A stretch of 64,000 nucleotides of DNA from an uncultured Lachnospiraceae bacterium (lineage in GTDB: Bacteria; Bacillota; Clostridia; Lachnospirales; Lachnospiraceae), in the NCBI GenBank assembly GCA_947630925.1, contig CANRJM010000003.1, positions 62,001 to 126,000 on the forward strand. The letters run 5' to 3'. Below the pieces are notes generated by a model that searched no databases, was not told the origin of the DNA, and worked only from the letters and a program-made list of their open reading frames with translations. Each line of letters begins with the position of its first letter. Position 1 is the stretch's first letter. Made by a program: the position numbers and the translations under genes. This document shows, one piece after another, positions 53,375 to 61,302 of the stretch.

Positions 53375-54151
53375 ATGGCAGAGAATGACGGAAAAAAGGG
53401 CTTTGTCTTATACCTGGACTACGCGCAGCACCTCGATCAACTGACTGACGCCGAAGCAGGCCAACTGCTTCGTGCAATATTCTCACACGAAGATCCTGAC
53501 AAATCGGAGCCCACTCTCCAACCAGGAGCGGTCAGCATGGCCTATTCGTTCATACGAGCCCAGCTTGACCGTGATCGTCAGAAATACAAGGAAAAATGCG
53601 AAAGACTGAGGCAAAACGGCTCAAAAGGCGGCAGACCTAAAAAAGCAAATGCAGAAATAGAAAACCAAGAAAAACCAAAAGAAACCAAAAGGTTTTCTAA
53701 AAAACCTACAAAACCTGATACAGAAACAGTCACAAATACAGAAACAGTCACAGATACAGAAAAAACAGTATATACACCACCGGCCGAGCCGGATGGTGAC
53801 AACACGAAGAAAGAACCGCTCCAGGATCGTCGCTTCGACGAGTTCTGGAAGCTCTACCCGAAGAAAGTCGGGAAGCAAGCAGCGAAGAACTCCTGGAAGC
53901 GGATCAAACCGAACGCCGAGCTGTTTGCGCGGATCCTGGCAGCAGTCCAGAAAGCAAAGAACTCAGCACAATGGACCAGGAACAACGGCCAGTACATACC
54001 AAACCCGGCCACATGGCTGAATCAAGGGCGCTGGGACGATGAACTGGAACCGGCAGCAGCATCCGGACCAACCGCACCACAAGGATCCGGCCAGAAATTT
54101 GACGCCGGCAGATACCTCAAGGAGAAGCTGGCATCGTTCGAGGAGGGATAA
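53375..54151 (+). CDS. Phage replication protein (replisome organizer-like, DUF6291 N-terminus)
   Basis: 258 residues. The N-terminal ~90 (FVLYLDYAQHLDQLTDAEAGQLLRAIFSHE) match the DUF6291 type seen in phage replication genes. A Lys/Thr-rich linker follows (~90-140), then a helical C-terminal domain FDEFWKLYPKKVGKQAAKNSW, typical of DnaD/replisome organizers. It likely marks the phage origin and recruits the helicase loader encoded next. AAGGAGGTGCCGAC before ATG. Confidence 0.72.
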   Translation: MAENDGKKGFVLYLDYAQHLDQLTDAEAGQLLRAIFSHEDPDKSEPTLQPGAVSMAYSFIRAQLDRDRQKYKEKCERLRQNGSKGGRPKKANAEIENQEKPKETKRFSKKPTKPDTETVTNTETVTDTEKTVYTPPAEPDGDNTKKEPLQDRRFDEFWKLYPKKVGKQAAKNSWKRIKPNAELFARILAAVQKAKNSAQWTRNNGQYIPNPATWLNQGRWDDELEPAAASGPTAPQGSGQKFDAGRYLKEKLASFEEG

Positions 54152-54152
54152 C

Positions 54153-54830
54153 ATGACAGAAAAGAACGCGACCGAGCTGGTCATGGTGATCGTCAGAGCA
54201 TATCCGAACGCGGCACGCTTCGACAGCATTGAGGCCATAGAGGACACAATCGCCCTCTGGGCCACACAGTTCGCAGACGATCCGGTCGAGCTCGTGGCAA
54301 TAGCAACCAACCAACACATACAGACGAGCAAGTGGCCGCCAAGCATCGCAGAGATCCGCGAGCTCATGGCCAGGGCATCCAACCCAGACCTACTACCACC
54401 AGATCAGGCGTGGCTCCTGGTAAGCGACCTAATCGCCGCCAACGGTGAGTTTGGAGGCGAGGCAGCTCTGGCAGATATGCCGGAAATGATACGCCGGGCC
54501 GTTGAGTCAATCGGATGGACACCACTGATTGAAATGCACCGACAGGCATACAGAGGTGGAAAGCCCGGACTTGACCGGGTGGCCTTCATGGATCAATACA
54601 AGCCGGTATATGAGCGGGAACGCCAAAAAACTCAGCTCTCCCCTACCCTCAGGAAACAGATCGAGGCCATCGAGGACCGATCAGCAGCGGGAGGCGCAAG
54701 AAAGTCGCTGGAGAAAGCTCAGACGCGACGCATCAAGCGCGAGAACTTATACAGAACGCTGAGCGGGATGCAACCGCTAGCAATTAACTCAGACACCACG
54801 GAGCCTTCGCTCCTGGAAAATAAAAACTAA
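54153..54830 (+). CDS. Replicative helicase loader/inhibitor, G39P-like
   Basis: 225 residues. The N-terminal half (TIALWATQFADDPVELVAIATNQHIQTSKWPPSIAEIREL) resembles the helical domain of SPP1 G39P, which carries the DnaB-type helicase and inhibits it until loading. The C-terminus is basic and less ordered. It follows the replication protein gene by one base; the GAGGAGGGATAAC site decides the start. No helicase gene is seen, so the host DnaB would be used. Confidence 0.65.
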   Translation: MTEKNATELVMVIVRAYPNAARFDSIEAIEDTIALWATQFADDPVELVAIATNQHIQTSKWPPSIAEIRELMARASNPDLLPPDQAWLLVSDLIAANGEFGGEAALADMPEMIRRAVESIGWTPLIEMHRQAYRGGKPGLDRVAFMDQYKPVYERERQKTQLSPTLRKQIEAIEDRSAAGGARKSLEKAQTRRIKRENLYRTLSGMQPLAINSDTTEPSLLENKN

Positions 54831-54855
54831 GCCCACAAACAAAAGGAGGAACAAC

Positions 54856-55593
54856 ATGGAAAGAGTAAAATTTCAATCCAACACCATCAACCTGGAGGCG
54901 GAAGGAGAAAAAGTGCTGAAATGGGCCGAGAACGTCATAGAAAAAGTGACGGCGCCGGCCGTAATGTTTCAGGAGCTCGGGATCCATAGCCATTACACAT
55001 TCCTGGAGGATCTGAGCACCGCCAAGATCGGCGACTACATCATCGCAGAACTCACAGACGGACGAAAGGCACGCTTTGACGTGACAGACATCGGCGACGG
55101 GTGGATCCGCTTCGACAGCCGTGATTGCCTGGGGCGCACGGCATGGAATGAGAATGGAAAGACATCCGGAGGAGTTGCCGAGTCAGATCTGCAGCACTAT
55201 ATCAACGAGAACATGGTAGAGCTGCTGCCGGAATACCTGAAAACCAGGATCATCAACACCCAGAGGAAATACATGGACGGGGATCAGGAAAAAGAGTACA
55301 CGACGGCACTTTTTGTGCCAGACAAGTCCGAGCTTTTCGACGACGACCTTTATTGCGCTAAGCTGTACGACCAGCTCGAATACTACAAGGACAGAAGAAA
55401 CCGCATGAAAGGAGAAGCACCTGGAGAAGATACGACTTCCTGGTGGCTTGCGTCAGCCGTTGGCGGCTCCTCCACTTGCGCGGTGTATGTGTACAACAGC
55501 GAGAACTACGGGAGCTCCAACGCCAATCTCAACGTCGCGAGCACCTCGCTCTACGTGCCGGTCTGCTTCCGGATTGCGACGCAGCCGCGGTAA
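54856..55593 (+). CDS. DUF6273-like protein with variable-looking C-terminus (possible DGR target)
   Basis: 245 residues. Middle: DUF6273-type strand pattern (WIRFDSRDCLGRTAWNENG, LQHYINENMVELLP, ALFVPDKSELFDD). C-terminus: TTSWWLASAVGGSSTCAVYV then YNSENYGSSNANLNVASTSL, a lectin-like fold end (VPVCFRI) rich in Asn/Ser/Tyr and in NNC codons. Such ends are the variable repeats of diversity-generating retroelements. A GC-rich hairpin lies 12 bp after the stop. No reverse transcriptase or template repeat was seen here. AAAAGGAGGAACAAC before ATG. Confidence 0.65.
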   Translation: MERVKFQSNTINLEAEGEKVLKWAENVIEKVTAPAVMFQELGIHSHYTFLEDLSTAKIGDYIIAELTDGRKARFDVTDIGDGWIRFDSRDCLGRTAWNENGKTSGGVAESDLQHYINENMVELLPEYLKTRIINTQRKYMDGDQEKEYTTALFVPDKSELFDDDLYCAKLYDQLEYYKDRRNRMKGEAPGEDTTSWWLASAVGGSSTCAVYVYNSENYGSSNANLNVASTSLYVPVCFRIATQPR

Positions 55594-55604
55594 TTTCACA
55601 CAAT

Positions 55605-55624
55605 CCGGCGGCTACGGCTGCCGG
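55605..55624 (+). repeat. GC-rich 8-bp hairpin with 4-nt loop after the DUF6273 gene
   Basis: CCGGCGGC-TACG-GCTGCCGG forms an 8-bp stem (one G-U pair) with loop TACG. The geometry and position just 3' of a lectin-like coding end match the DNA hairpins found downstream of DGR variable repeats. There is no T-tract, so a terminator is less likely. Confidence 0.6.
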
Positions 55625-55677
55625 GAATAATATGCACCCACGGATCAGGAAGATTCTGGAGATAAAGGAGGAAGCCT

Positions 55678-56187
55678 ATGAACAAGAAACAAGCAGTAAA
55701 AAGCAGCGTCGACCTCAACACCCTATGCGGTGGAGCTTTTACGGAGAAGGTCAACGAGGCGCTCGTCCAAGTGAGCGAGAACATCCAAAACATGAACACC
55801 AACGCCACGAAAAAGAGAAAGATCACGATCACAATGACTTTTGCGCCAAATAAGACCAGGCAGCTCGTGAGCACACAGATCGGCGTTACCACTACCCTCG
55901 CAGCGACAGAGGCCATTGACACCCAGATGATCATGGGCGTGAACATGAGGACTGGCCAGCTCGAGATCGCCGAGTATGATGGCCAGATACGCGGTCAGAT
56001 GTTGTTCGACGACCTGGCAGAGAACAAGGAGAACGAGCCGCAAGAGGTCCAGGAACCGGAAAAGATGGTTGGCAAACCTCTTGACCTGAAAAACAGAAAC
56101 AAAGCCCAGACTGAGGAGTTTGATCCTGAGACTAGTGAGATCTTGACCGAAAAGGTCGTACCAATGGGAAAAACAGCGCAAGCATAA
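55678..56187 (+). CDS. Phage early protein, possibly a replication-terminator-like protein
   Basis: 169 residues: NTLCGGAFTEKVNEALVQVSENIQNMN, KKRKITITMTFAPNKTRQLV, and an acidic C-terminal half. Proteins with this start are common in Lachnospiraceae phages and are often labelled replication terminator protein; I cannot verify the function. AAAGGAGGAAGCCT before ATG. It lies between the DUF6273 gene and another conserved unknown. Confidence 0.6.
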   Translation: MNKKQAVKSSVDLNTLCGGAFTEKVNEALVQVSENIQNMNTNATKKRKITITMTFAPNKTRQLVSTQIGVTTTLAATEAIDTQMIMGVNMRTGQLEIAEYDGQIRGQMLFDDLAENKENEPQEVQEPEKMVGKPLDLKNRNKAQTEEFDPETSEILTEKVVPMGKTAQA

Positions 56188-56200
56188 GGAGGAAAGGAAA

Positions 56201-56944
56201 ATGATCAAAGAAGCAATCACATACATTACAAGCCTGGCCGTTGAGGCTCAGGATCCTAAGACTATCGAAATAAACGGCAAGACATACTGCACGAAGAACC
56301 TCACAAGATACGACAAGCCAGAGAAGGCGGAGCCGATCGAGGCCACAACCCTCACCTCTCTGGTGGACTACATAAAACAGAGACGCGACGAGCTCCGCGA
56401 GCAAATGATCATCCAGGTCGTGAGCCCGACAAAGGTACGACTCTACTCCGGACTACTGGAAGAAAGAGACCGCGAGGAGCTTTTCACAGCGACCGCGCTG
56501 CTGCCACAGTTTGAGTATGGCAGAGAATACAGCCAGGAAAGCTTCCTGATCTCTCTGCAGTCATGCTTCCGGAGCGGAAAGATTGACGACCGCGAAGCCG
56601 TGGCAATCCTGGCCAGCAATATCATCAACGCACAGTCGCAGACGTTCTCGGACGATGGCATCACTCAGCAAACAGTGATCAAAACCGGAATAACAACCAA
56701 GGAACAAGCACTGGTACCGAACCCGGTGCACTTGATTCCATACCGCACCTTCCTCGAGGTCGAGCAGCCTGAAAGCGACTTTGTTTTCAGGATCAGCGAA
56801 GGCAGAGGCGGCGAGCCAGTATTCAAGCTCGTAGAAGCAGACGGAGGACTCTGGAAGTCCCAGGCAATCGGAAACGTCAAGAAATATCTGGAGGACGCGC
56901 TGGCGGAAATCGAGAAACGCGACCAGATCACAATCATCGCATAA
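56201..56944 (+). CDS. Conserved phage protein of unknown function
   Basis: 247 residues. ITYITSLAVEAQDPKTIEIN, TLTSLVDYIKQRRDELREQM and VRLYSGLLEERDREELFTAT give a mixed alpha/beta protein, with resemblance in layout to DUF2303 phage proteins. No catalytic motif is visible. GGAGGAAAGGAAA before ATG, 13 bp after the previous gene. Confidence 0.65.
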   Translation: MIKEAITYITSLAVEAQDPKTIEINGKTYCTKNLTRYDKPEKAEPIEATTLTSLVDYIKQRRDELREQMIIQVVSPTKVRLYSGLLEERDREELFTATALLPQFEYGREYSQESFLISLQSCFRSGKIDDREAVAILASNIINAQSQTFSDDGITQQTVIKTGITTKEQALVPNPVHLIPYRTFLEVEQPESDFVFRISEGRGGEPVFKLVEADGGLWKSQAIGNVKKYLEDALAEIEKRDQITIIA

Positions 56945-56946
56945 AC

Positions 56947-56997
56947 TTTCCGGCATATATGTCGGAAACATCCAGGAGGGCTCACTGCTCTCCTGGA
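56947..56997 (+). promoter_or_regulatory. Two adjacent hairpins before the MazF-like gene
   Basis: TTTCCG...CGGAAA (56947-56968) and TCCAGGAG...CTCCTGGA (56971-56997), back to back after the previous stop and 22 bp before the toxin-like gene. No T-tracts. They may mark mRNA processing or control of translation. Confidence 0.45.
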
Positions 56998-57018
56998 ATA
57001 CATACAAGGAGCCCAAAC

Positions 57019-57522
57019 ATGAAAAGAGGACAGATTTACTATATCAAAAGCAATCACCAGGAGATCGGCAGTGAACAGTGCGCCGGTCGCCCTGCGGTAA
57101 TCGTATCAAATAACAAGAACAACGAAAACAGCACAACCGTCGAAGTTGTTTACATGACCACATAGCCAAAGAACAACCTCCCGACTCATGTGTTTATCAG
57201 ATCATCACTCAGACCGTCCACCGTGCTCTGTGAACAGATTTATTCAGTAAGCACAGAACGGCTCGGCACTCACATCGGAGAATTGACAGACAGAGAGCTC
57301 CAGGAGCTCGACATCGCCCTCTCCATATCTCTCGGACTCGACTGGATGCAGCCAGAAACCTCGCAGGGGGATCAGCCGGAAGAACTGAAAACCATGCAGC
57401 AGCGGTTGGCCGAAACAGAGGCAAAGCTGGAAAAGGCAATCGCCGAACTTGCCGAAATGAAAAGCCGACCAGATTACAAGCTCTTGTACGATCAGCTGAT
57501 CGAGAAGCTGCTTGACAGATAG
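57019..57522 (+). pseudogene. MazF/PemK-type toxin-like gene with in-frame amber stop
   Basis: ATG after AAGGAGCCCAAAC. MKRGQIYYIKSN...CAGRPAVIVSNN and VEVVYMTT match the MazF/PemK barrel. TAG at 57163-57165 interrupts the frame, and the same frame resumes as PKNNLPTHVFIRSSLRPSTV and LCEQIYSVS, the expected continuation, then a coiled coil to 57522. CAG to TAG would explain it. No antitoxin gene is next to it; in phages such proteins may have other roles. Confidence 0.75.
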
Positions 57523-57538
57523 GACGGAGGTGCCAGAC

Positions 57539-57796
57539 ATGAAAAATTCACTCCAGGACCTCAACAACTATCTTTTTGAGAGTTTGGAACGTATCAACGA
57601 CGACGACCTCACAGACGAGGAATTTGAGAAAGAAATCAAGAGATCCGAAACTGTGACAAAAGTCGCCAGCACTATCATCAACAACGCCGAGGTGCAGCTC
57701 AAGGCCCTGCAGCACGCTGACGAGTATGGATACAACAACAGCGGCAAGCACCTGGTCGGCTCGATGGTACCGGAGCTGGAGGTGACTGATAAATGA
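57539..57796 (+). CDS. Small acidic helical phage protein
   Basis: 85 residues: MKNSLQDLNNYLFESLERIN then DDDLTDEEFEKEIKRSETVT and a helix to VQLKALQHADEYG. It is a small helical protein of the kind seen next to HNH/recombination genes in Firmicutes phages; function unknown. GGAGGTGCCAGAC before ATG; ATGA overlap with the HNH gene. Confidence 0.65.
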   Translation: MKNSLQDLNNYLFESLERINDDDLTDEEFEKEIKRSETVTKVASTIINNAEVQLKALQHADEYGYNNSGKHLVGSMVPELEVTDK

Positions 57797-58617
57797 GAAA
57801 ACCATGGCCGCAGGAAGTCAACGACTGGCTCGTTGAGAATGTACCAGGAAGAACAACCAGAGAAGTCACTGAGCTGATCAACTGCCAGGGCTTCGACAAA
57901 CGCTACAGCATGACATTCACGGAGAATATGATCAAAGGAGCAAAGAACCGGCTCCACATTAAAAGCGGAACACCCAGAGGACTGCCGAAAGGCAGCTCTC
58001 TCCTCTACCCGGAAGGCATGGAGGCTTATGTGCGAAGCATTGCAGCAGGAAGAAAAGCAGACGAGATCGCCAGGATGGTCTCCGAGCACTTCGGGATTGA
58101 GTTCACTGTCAAGCAGTGCCGAGCGTATAAGAAAAACCACGACATCAAGAGCGGCGTCGACTGCCGGTTCGTAAAAGGCCAGGAACCGCCGAACAAAGGC
58201 AAACCCATGACTCCAGAGCAATACGAGAAAGCCAGACCGACAATGTTCAAAAAGGGAAACGTCCCGGCTAATCACATGAATGTCGGCGATATATCCAGAA
58301 CAACCGACGGCTACCTGATCAAAAAGGTGCAGGAAGATGGAATACAGCGCGAGCGCTGGGATTTTCTACATCGGCTTATCTGGGAAGAACACAACGGACC
58401 GATCCCTGAGGGCAAGATGGTCAGCTTCCTGGATGGCGACAAAGACAACTGCAGCATCGACAACCTGGTGCTGATCGATAACGAGATCAACCTGGAACTG
58501 AACCGCAGGAAACTGAGACAGCCGGAGGCGGAACTCACCCACACCGGCGTCAATATTGCAAAGCTCTCCATCGCGACCAGGAAGGCAAAACAACGAAGAA
58601 AGAAGGGAAATACATGA
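57793..58617 (+). CDS. HNH endonuclease
   Basis: 274 residues. N-terminal helix-turn-helix-like segments (~1-110, including ADEIARMVSEHFGIEFTVKQC), then NKGKP and the HNH core FLHRLIWEEHNGPIPEGKMV with DGDKDNCSIDNLVLI. It overlaps the following methyltransferase gene by ATGA. It may be a free-standing homing-type nuclease or part of phage DNA processing; pairing with a methyltransferase raises a restriction-like reading, which is only a suggestion. Confidence 0.82.
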   Translation: MRKPWPQEVNDWLVENVPGRTTREVTELINCQGFDKRYSMTFTENMIKGAKNRLHIKSGTPRGLPKGSSLLYPEGMEAYVRSIAAGRKADEIARMVSEHFGIEFTVKQCRAYKKNHDIKSGVDCRFVKGQEPPNKGKPMTPEQYEKARPTMFKKGNVPANHMNVGDISRTTDGYLIKKVQEDGIQRERWDFLHRLIWEEHNGPIPEGKMVSFLDGDKDNCSIDNLVLIDNEINLELNRRKLRQPEAELTHTGVNIAKLSIATRKAKQRRKKGNT

Positions 58618-59173
58618 GTGCAACAAACAGAGGCACACAAAGAAAAGCAAGCGATTTCTATCCGACACCGGAGGCGGCAGTCACCGCCCCCCCTTGATAA
58701 TTTTCCGATCGGGGGGTACTGCGCTTGAGCCAAGTGCCGGATCCGGGAATATAGTCAAAATTCTCAAGGAGCGCAGCGGGATCAAAGTGGATGCCGTCGA
58801 GATCCGCGAGGAGGAACGCGATCAGCTGACACAGCTGGCCGACAATGTGATCATCGGGGACTATCTGAGCATGGAGCTCGGAAAGTACGATCTGATCATC
58901 AGAAACCCGCCCTTTTCGCTTGCCATAGACTTCGTGCTCAAGAGCTTCGAGCATCTAAGACCTGGCGGCTCGATCGTTTTTCTGCTCCGCACGACGTTTC
59001 TTGAGTCAAAGGATCGGTTTGTGTTTTGGCAGCAGCCAGAGCACCAGCTGTCCGGACTTTACACACTACACAAGCGGCCGAGCTTCACCGGCAAAGGAAC
59101 AGATGCGACGAGCTATTCCTGGTTCGTATGGCAGCCAGGAGGCGACGGAAAACAGACGATCAAAGTGATTTAA
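58614..59173 (+). pseudogene. Adenine-type DNA methyltransferase, broken by two homopolymer shifts
   Basis: ATG 58614 reads MSATNRGTQRKASDFYPTPE and stops at 58695-58697 after a run of seven C (58687-58693). Reading with six C continues as LDNFPIGG; with five rather than six G at 58711-58716 it goes on as TALEPSAGSGNIVKI (SAM motif), then IIRNPPFSLAIDFVL (catalytic NPPF) to 59173. Both shifts have the same sign. The intact protein would be ~185 residues. As given, only the 27-residue N-terminus is in frame with the start. Confidence 0.78.
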
Positions 59174-59186
59174 GGAGGTGTAGACA

Positions 59187-59738
59187 ATGACGAGAACCGA
59201 CGCCGAGAATGTAATAAAAGCATTATCAGAAAAGCCGTTTATTTGCCATCCGACAAGGATTGAAACAGATGGCGGACGTTACGCAATAACAACCAAGGCA
59301 CACCTAGACAGACTTGAGGAAATGGGATCGGAAAATAAAGGAAAAGACATGAAAAACATGGTTTATATATGCTCGCCGCTCCGAGGAAATGGGCGAGCAA
59401 GCGAAGCGGAAAACATCCGCAGAGCAATCAACTATTGCGGGACCATTGTAAGACTCCACCCGGAGCTCATACCAATCGCGCCGCACTTATACTTCCCAAT
59501 ATTTATGGACGATCATGATCCTGACTGCAGAGCATACGGGATGGCCAAAGGCATCGAACTCCTGGATCTATGCGATACCATCGCAGTCGAAGGCCTGGGA
59601 GTAACGGAGCCGAGCGAAGGCATGGCCAAGGAGATTGAATACGCAAAGAGCCACGGCGTCAAGATCGTGGATATTGAATACTTCACAAGACCGAAGGCGG
59701 CAAAAGACGCTGCAGACAGCGCAGCAGCTCCGCACTAA
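59187..59738 (+). CDS. DUF4406-type nucleoside 2-deoxyribosyltransferase-like protein
   Basis: 183 residues. After a ~55-residue lead, the core MVYICSPLRGNGRASEAENI, IPIAPHLYFPIFMDDHD and EGMAKEIEYAKSHGVKI match the DUF4406/nucleoside deoxyribosyltransferase-like fold. These phage proteins are thought to act on nucleotides or NAD-like molecules; substrate unproven. AAGGAGGTGTAGACA supports ATG 59187; an internal ATG (MKNMVYI) would give only the core. Confidence 0.72.
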   Translation: MTRTDAENVIKALSEKPFICHPTRIETDGGRYAITTKAHLDRLEEMGSENKGKDMKNMVYICSPLRGNGRASEAENIRRAINYCGTIVRLHPELIPIAPHLYFPIFMDDHDPDCRAYGMAKGIELLDLCDTIAVEGLGVTEPSEGMAKEIEYAKSHGVKIVDIEYFTRPKAAKDAADSAAAPH

Positions 59739-59761
59739 TGCCGGCGACATAGGAGGCGCGC

Positions 59762-59875
59762 ATGGGATATAAGCAAAAACACCCGTACCTAAGCCAGATC
59801 GTCCAGGTCCTCAGGTACAAGATCAAGGAGGTACTACATGGCAGCAAAAGGAAAAAACCGGGAAGGCTACCCTGA
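59762..59875 (+). CDS. Very small basic phage peptide
   Basis: 37 residues (MGYKQKHPYLSQIVQVLRYK and a Lys/Arg-rich tail), with AGGAGGCGCGC before the ATG. It overlaps the recU start by 38 nt. Too short for family assignment; the ribosome-binding site is the main support. Confidence 0.45.
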   Translation: MGYKQKHPYLSQIVQVLRYKIKEVLHGSKRKKPGRLP

Positions 59876-60455
59876 TCCGACAGCAAGCGAGGCCATCGGA
59901 AAGGTGGCCAACTATGAAAGAAAGATAAAAGGCAGGCAGTCAAGGATTGCCGGGGATCACTTCGAGAGCATGCTCCAGGCTTCTCTCGACTTCTACCGCG
60001 ATCTGAACCTGGCGTACATTGAAAAGACACCGGAGCCGATGAAACCGCTCAGAGCTCCGAATCGCCAGGGGCAATTCCTGGCATGTTTCACTAAACAAGG
60101 GCAGCCGGACTTCAAGGGAACTCTCACCGGCGGCCGTTCTGTAGTATTCGAGGCAAAACACACAGACGGCGACCGGATTGAGGCCAGCAGACTCACCGAA
60201 GAACAGAGCAAGGCCCTGGAGACACACTACCAGCTCGGTGCTGCTGCTTTTGTCGTCGTGAACATCGGGCTCCAAGACTTCTACCGGATCCCCTGGGAAG
60301 TATGGAGAGACATGAAGAAGATATACGGACACAAGCACATCAAACAGACAGAGCTCGAGCCGTTCCGCGTGGCATACATGGCCGGCTTGATCAAGGTCCT
60401 GGATGGCGTAGATCTGGAATATGGAGAGGAAGGCGAAACAGATGGAAACCAATGA
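59838..60455 (+). CDS. recU: Holliday junction resolvase RecU-like
   Basis: 205 residues. The endonuclease-like core includes ESMLQASLDFYRDLNLAYIE, QPDFKGTLTGGRSVVFEAKH (PDxFKG and ExK) and QDFYRIPWEVW near the end, as in RecU. It resolves four-way junctions during recombination-dependent phage replication. AAGGAGGTACTAC before ATG. Confidence 0.88.
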   Translation: MAAKGKNREGYPDPTASEAIGKVANYERKIKGRQSRIAGDHFESMLQASLDFYRDLNLAYIEKTPEPMKPLRAPNRQGQFLACFTKQGQPDFKGTLTGGRSVVFEAKHTDGDRIEASRLTEEQSKALETHYQLGAAAFVVVNIGLQDFYRIPWEVWRDMKKIYGHKHIKQTELEPFRVAYMAGLIKVLDGVDLEYGEEGETDGNQ

Positions 60456-61302
60456 GCACAATATAATTTTTGACCATGCGATCGACCTAGAAAAAATTGC
60501 AGTAAGCGGCCAGTGCTTCCGATGGAAGAAACTCGGCGACGGATGCTTCGGGATCCCGTCAGCCGGAGCATACACCAGGGCCAGACAGATCAACCCGTTC
60601 GTGATTGCGATTACCAACACAAGATACACGACATACTGGGAGAACTACTTCGATCGGGCTGGCCAATTATACAACAAAGCGCTGAGCCAGGCCGAGAAAA
60701 TGGACCAGGCCGGCGACCAATTCATTAAAAAGGTTTTAGGTGCAGCAGCCCAGGAAGTAGTCGTACTCAACCAGGAACTCTGGGAGATAATGGTCAGCTT
60801 TATGATAAGCCAAAACAACAACATCCCGCGGATCAAGAAAACGATCGACGCCATGTGCGAATACTTCGGAGAGCGGCGAACGGCAGTGAACGGCGACGAA
60901 TACACAACCTTCCCAGATCCGGAGAAATTGACAGACCTGAAAGCGCTCCGGGGCCTCCAGGGCCTCGGCTATTATCGTGGTAAATACATCGCAACACTGG
61001 CCCAAAACGTCGTGAGCGGCAAGGTAAACCTGATCAAACTGGCAGCTATGGACTACGCAGACGCCAGGACGTACCTCAAAAGCATCTACGGCATAGGTGA
61101 CAAGGTGGCCGACTGTATATGCCTTTACGGCCTGGGGCACAAAGAGAGCTTCCCGATTGACACATGGATCAGAAAAGTCGTGACCGATGAATACGGAGGA
61201 AAGTTCCCGGTCGAGAACTACGCCGGGACAGCCGGCATTGTTCAGCAGTGGATATTCTATTACATACAGACGAGGGGGCGAGAACATGCTGGAAAAATAT
61301 GA
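60442..61302 (+). CDS. ogg: OGG1-type 8-oxoguanine DNA glycosylase/lyase
   Basis: 286 residues. N-terminal TBP-like domain with VSGQCFRWKK, then HhH-GPD: ISQNNNIPRIKKTIDAMCEY, GLQGLGYYRGKYI, YGIGDKVADCICLYGLG with the Schiff-base lysine (GDKVADC) and the catalytic Asp in FPIDTWIRK. It would remove 8-oxoguanine opposite C and nick the strand. A full-length repair glycosylase in a phage early region is unusual. GGAAGG before ATG 60442; it overlaps recU. Confidence 0.88.
   Translation: METNEHNIIFDHAIDLEKIAVSGQCFRWKKLGDGCFGIPSAGAYTRARQINPFVIAITNTRYTTYWENYFDRAGQLYNKALSQAEKMDQAGDQFIKKVLGAAAQEVVVLNQELWEIMVSFMISQNNNIPRIKKTIDAMCEYFGERRTAVNGDEYTTFPDPEKLTDLKALRGLQGLGYYRGKYIATLAQNVVSGKVNLIKLAAMDYADARTYLKSIYGIGDKVADCICLYGLGHKESFPIDTWIRKVVTDEYGGKFPVENYAGTAGIVQQWIFYYIQTRGREHAGKI

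Noticed and set aside
55632..55853. 73-residue frame MHPRIRKILEIKEEAYEQET
   Set aside because: Overlaps the start of the 55678 gene by 176 nt, with a weak site; later part rich in His/Arg/Lys. Only the first ~15 codons look plausible, so not called.
57163..57165. Recoding of TAG in this phage
   Set aside because: TAG ends other phage genes normally, at 49697-49699 and 57520-57522, so general reassignment is unlikely.
57793..59173. Restriction-modification system from HNH plus methyltransferase
   Set aside because: The HNH core resembles free-standing phage HNH enzymes, no specificity domain is seen and the methyltransferase frame is broken; kept as a side remark only.
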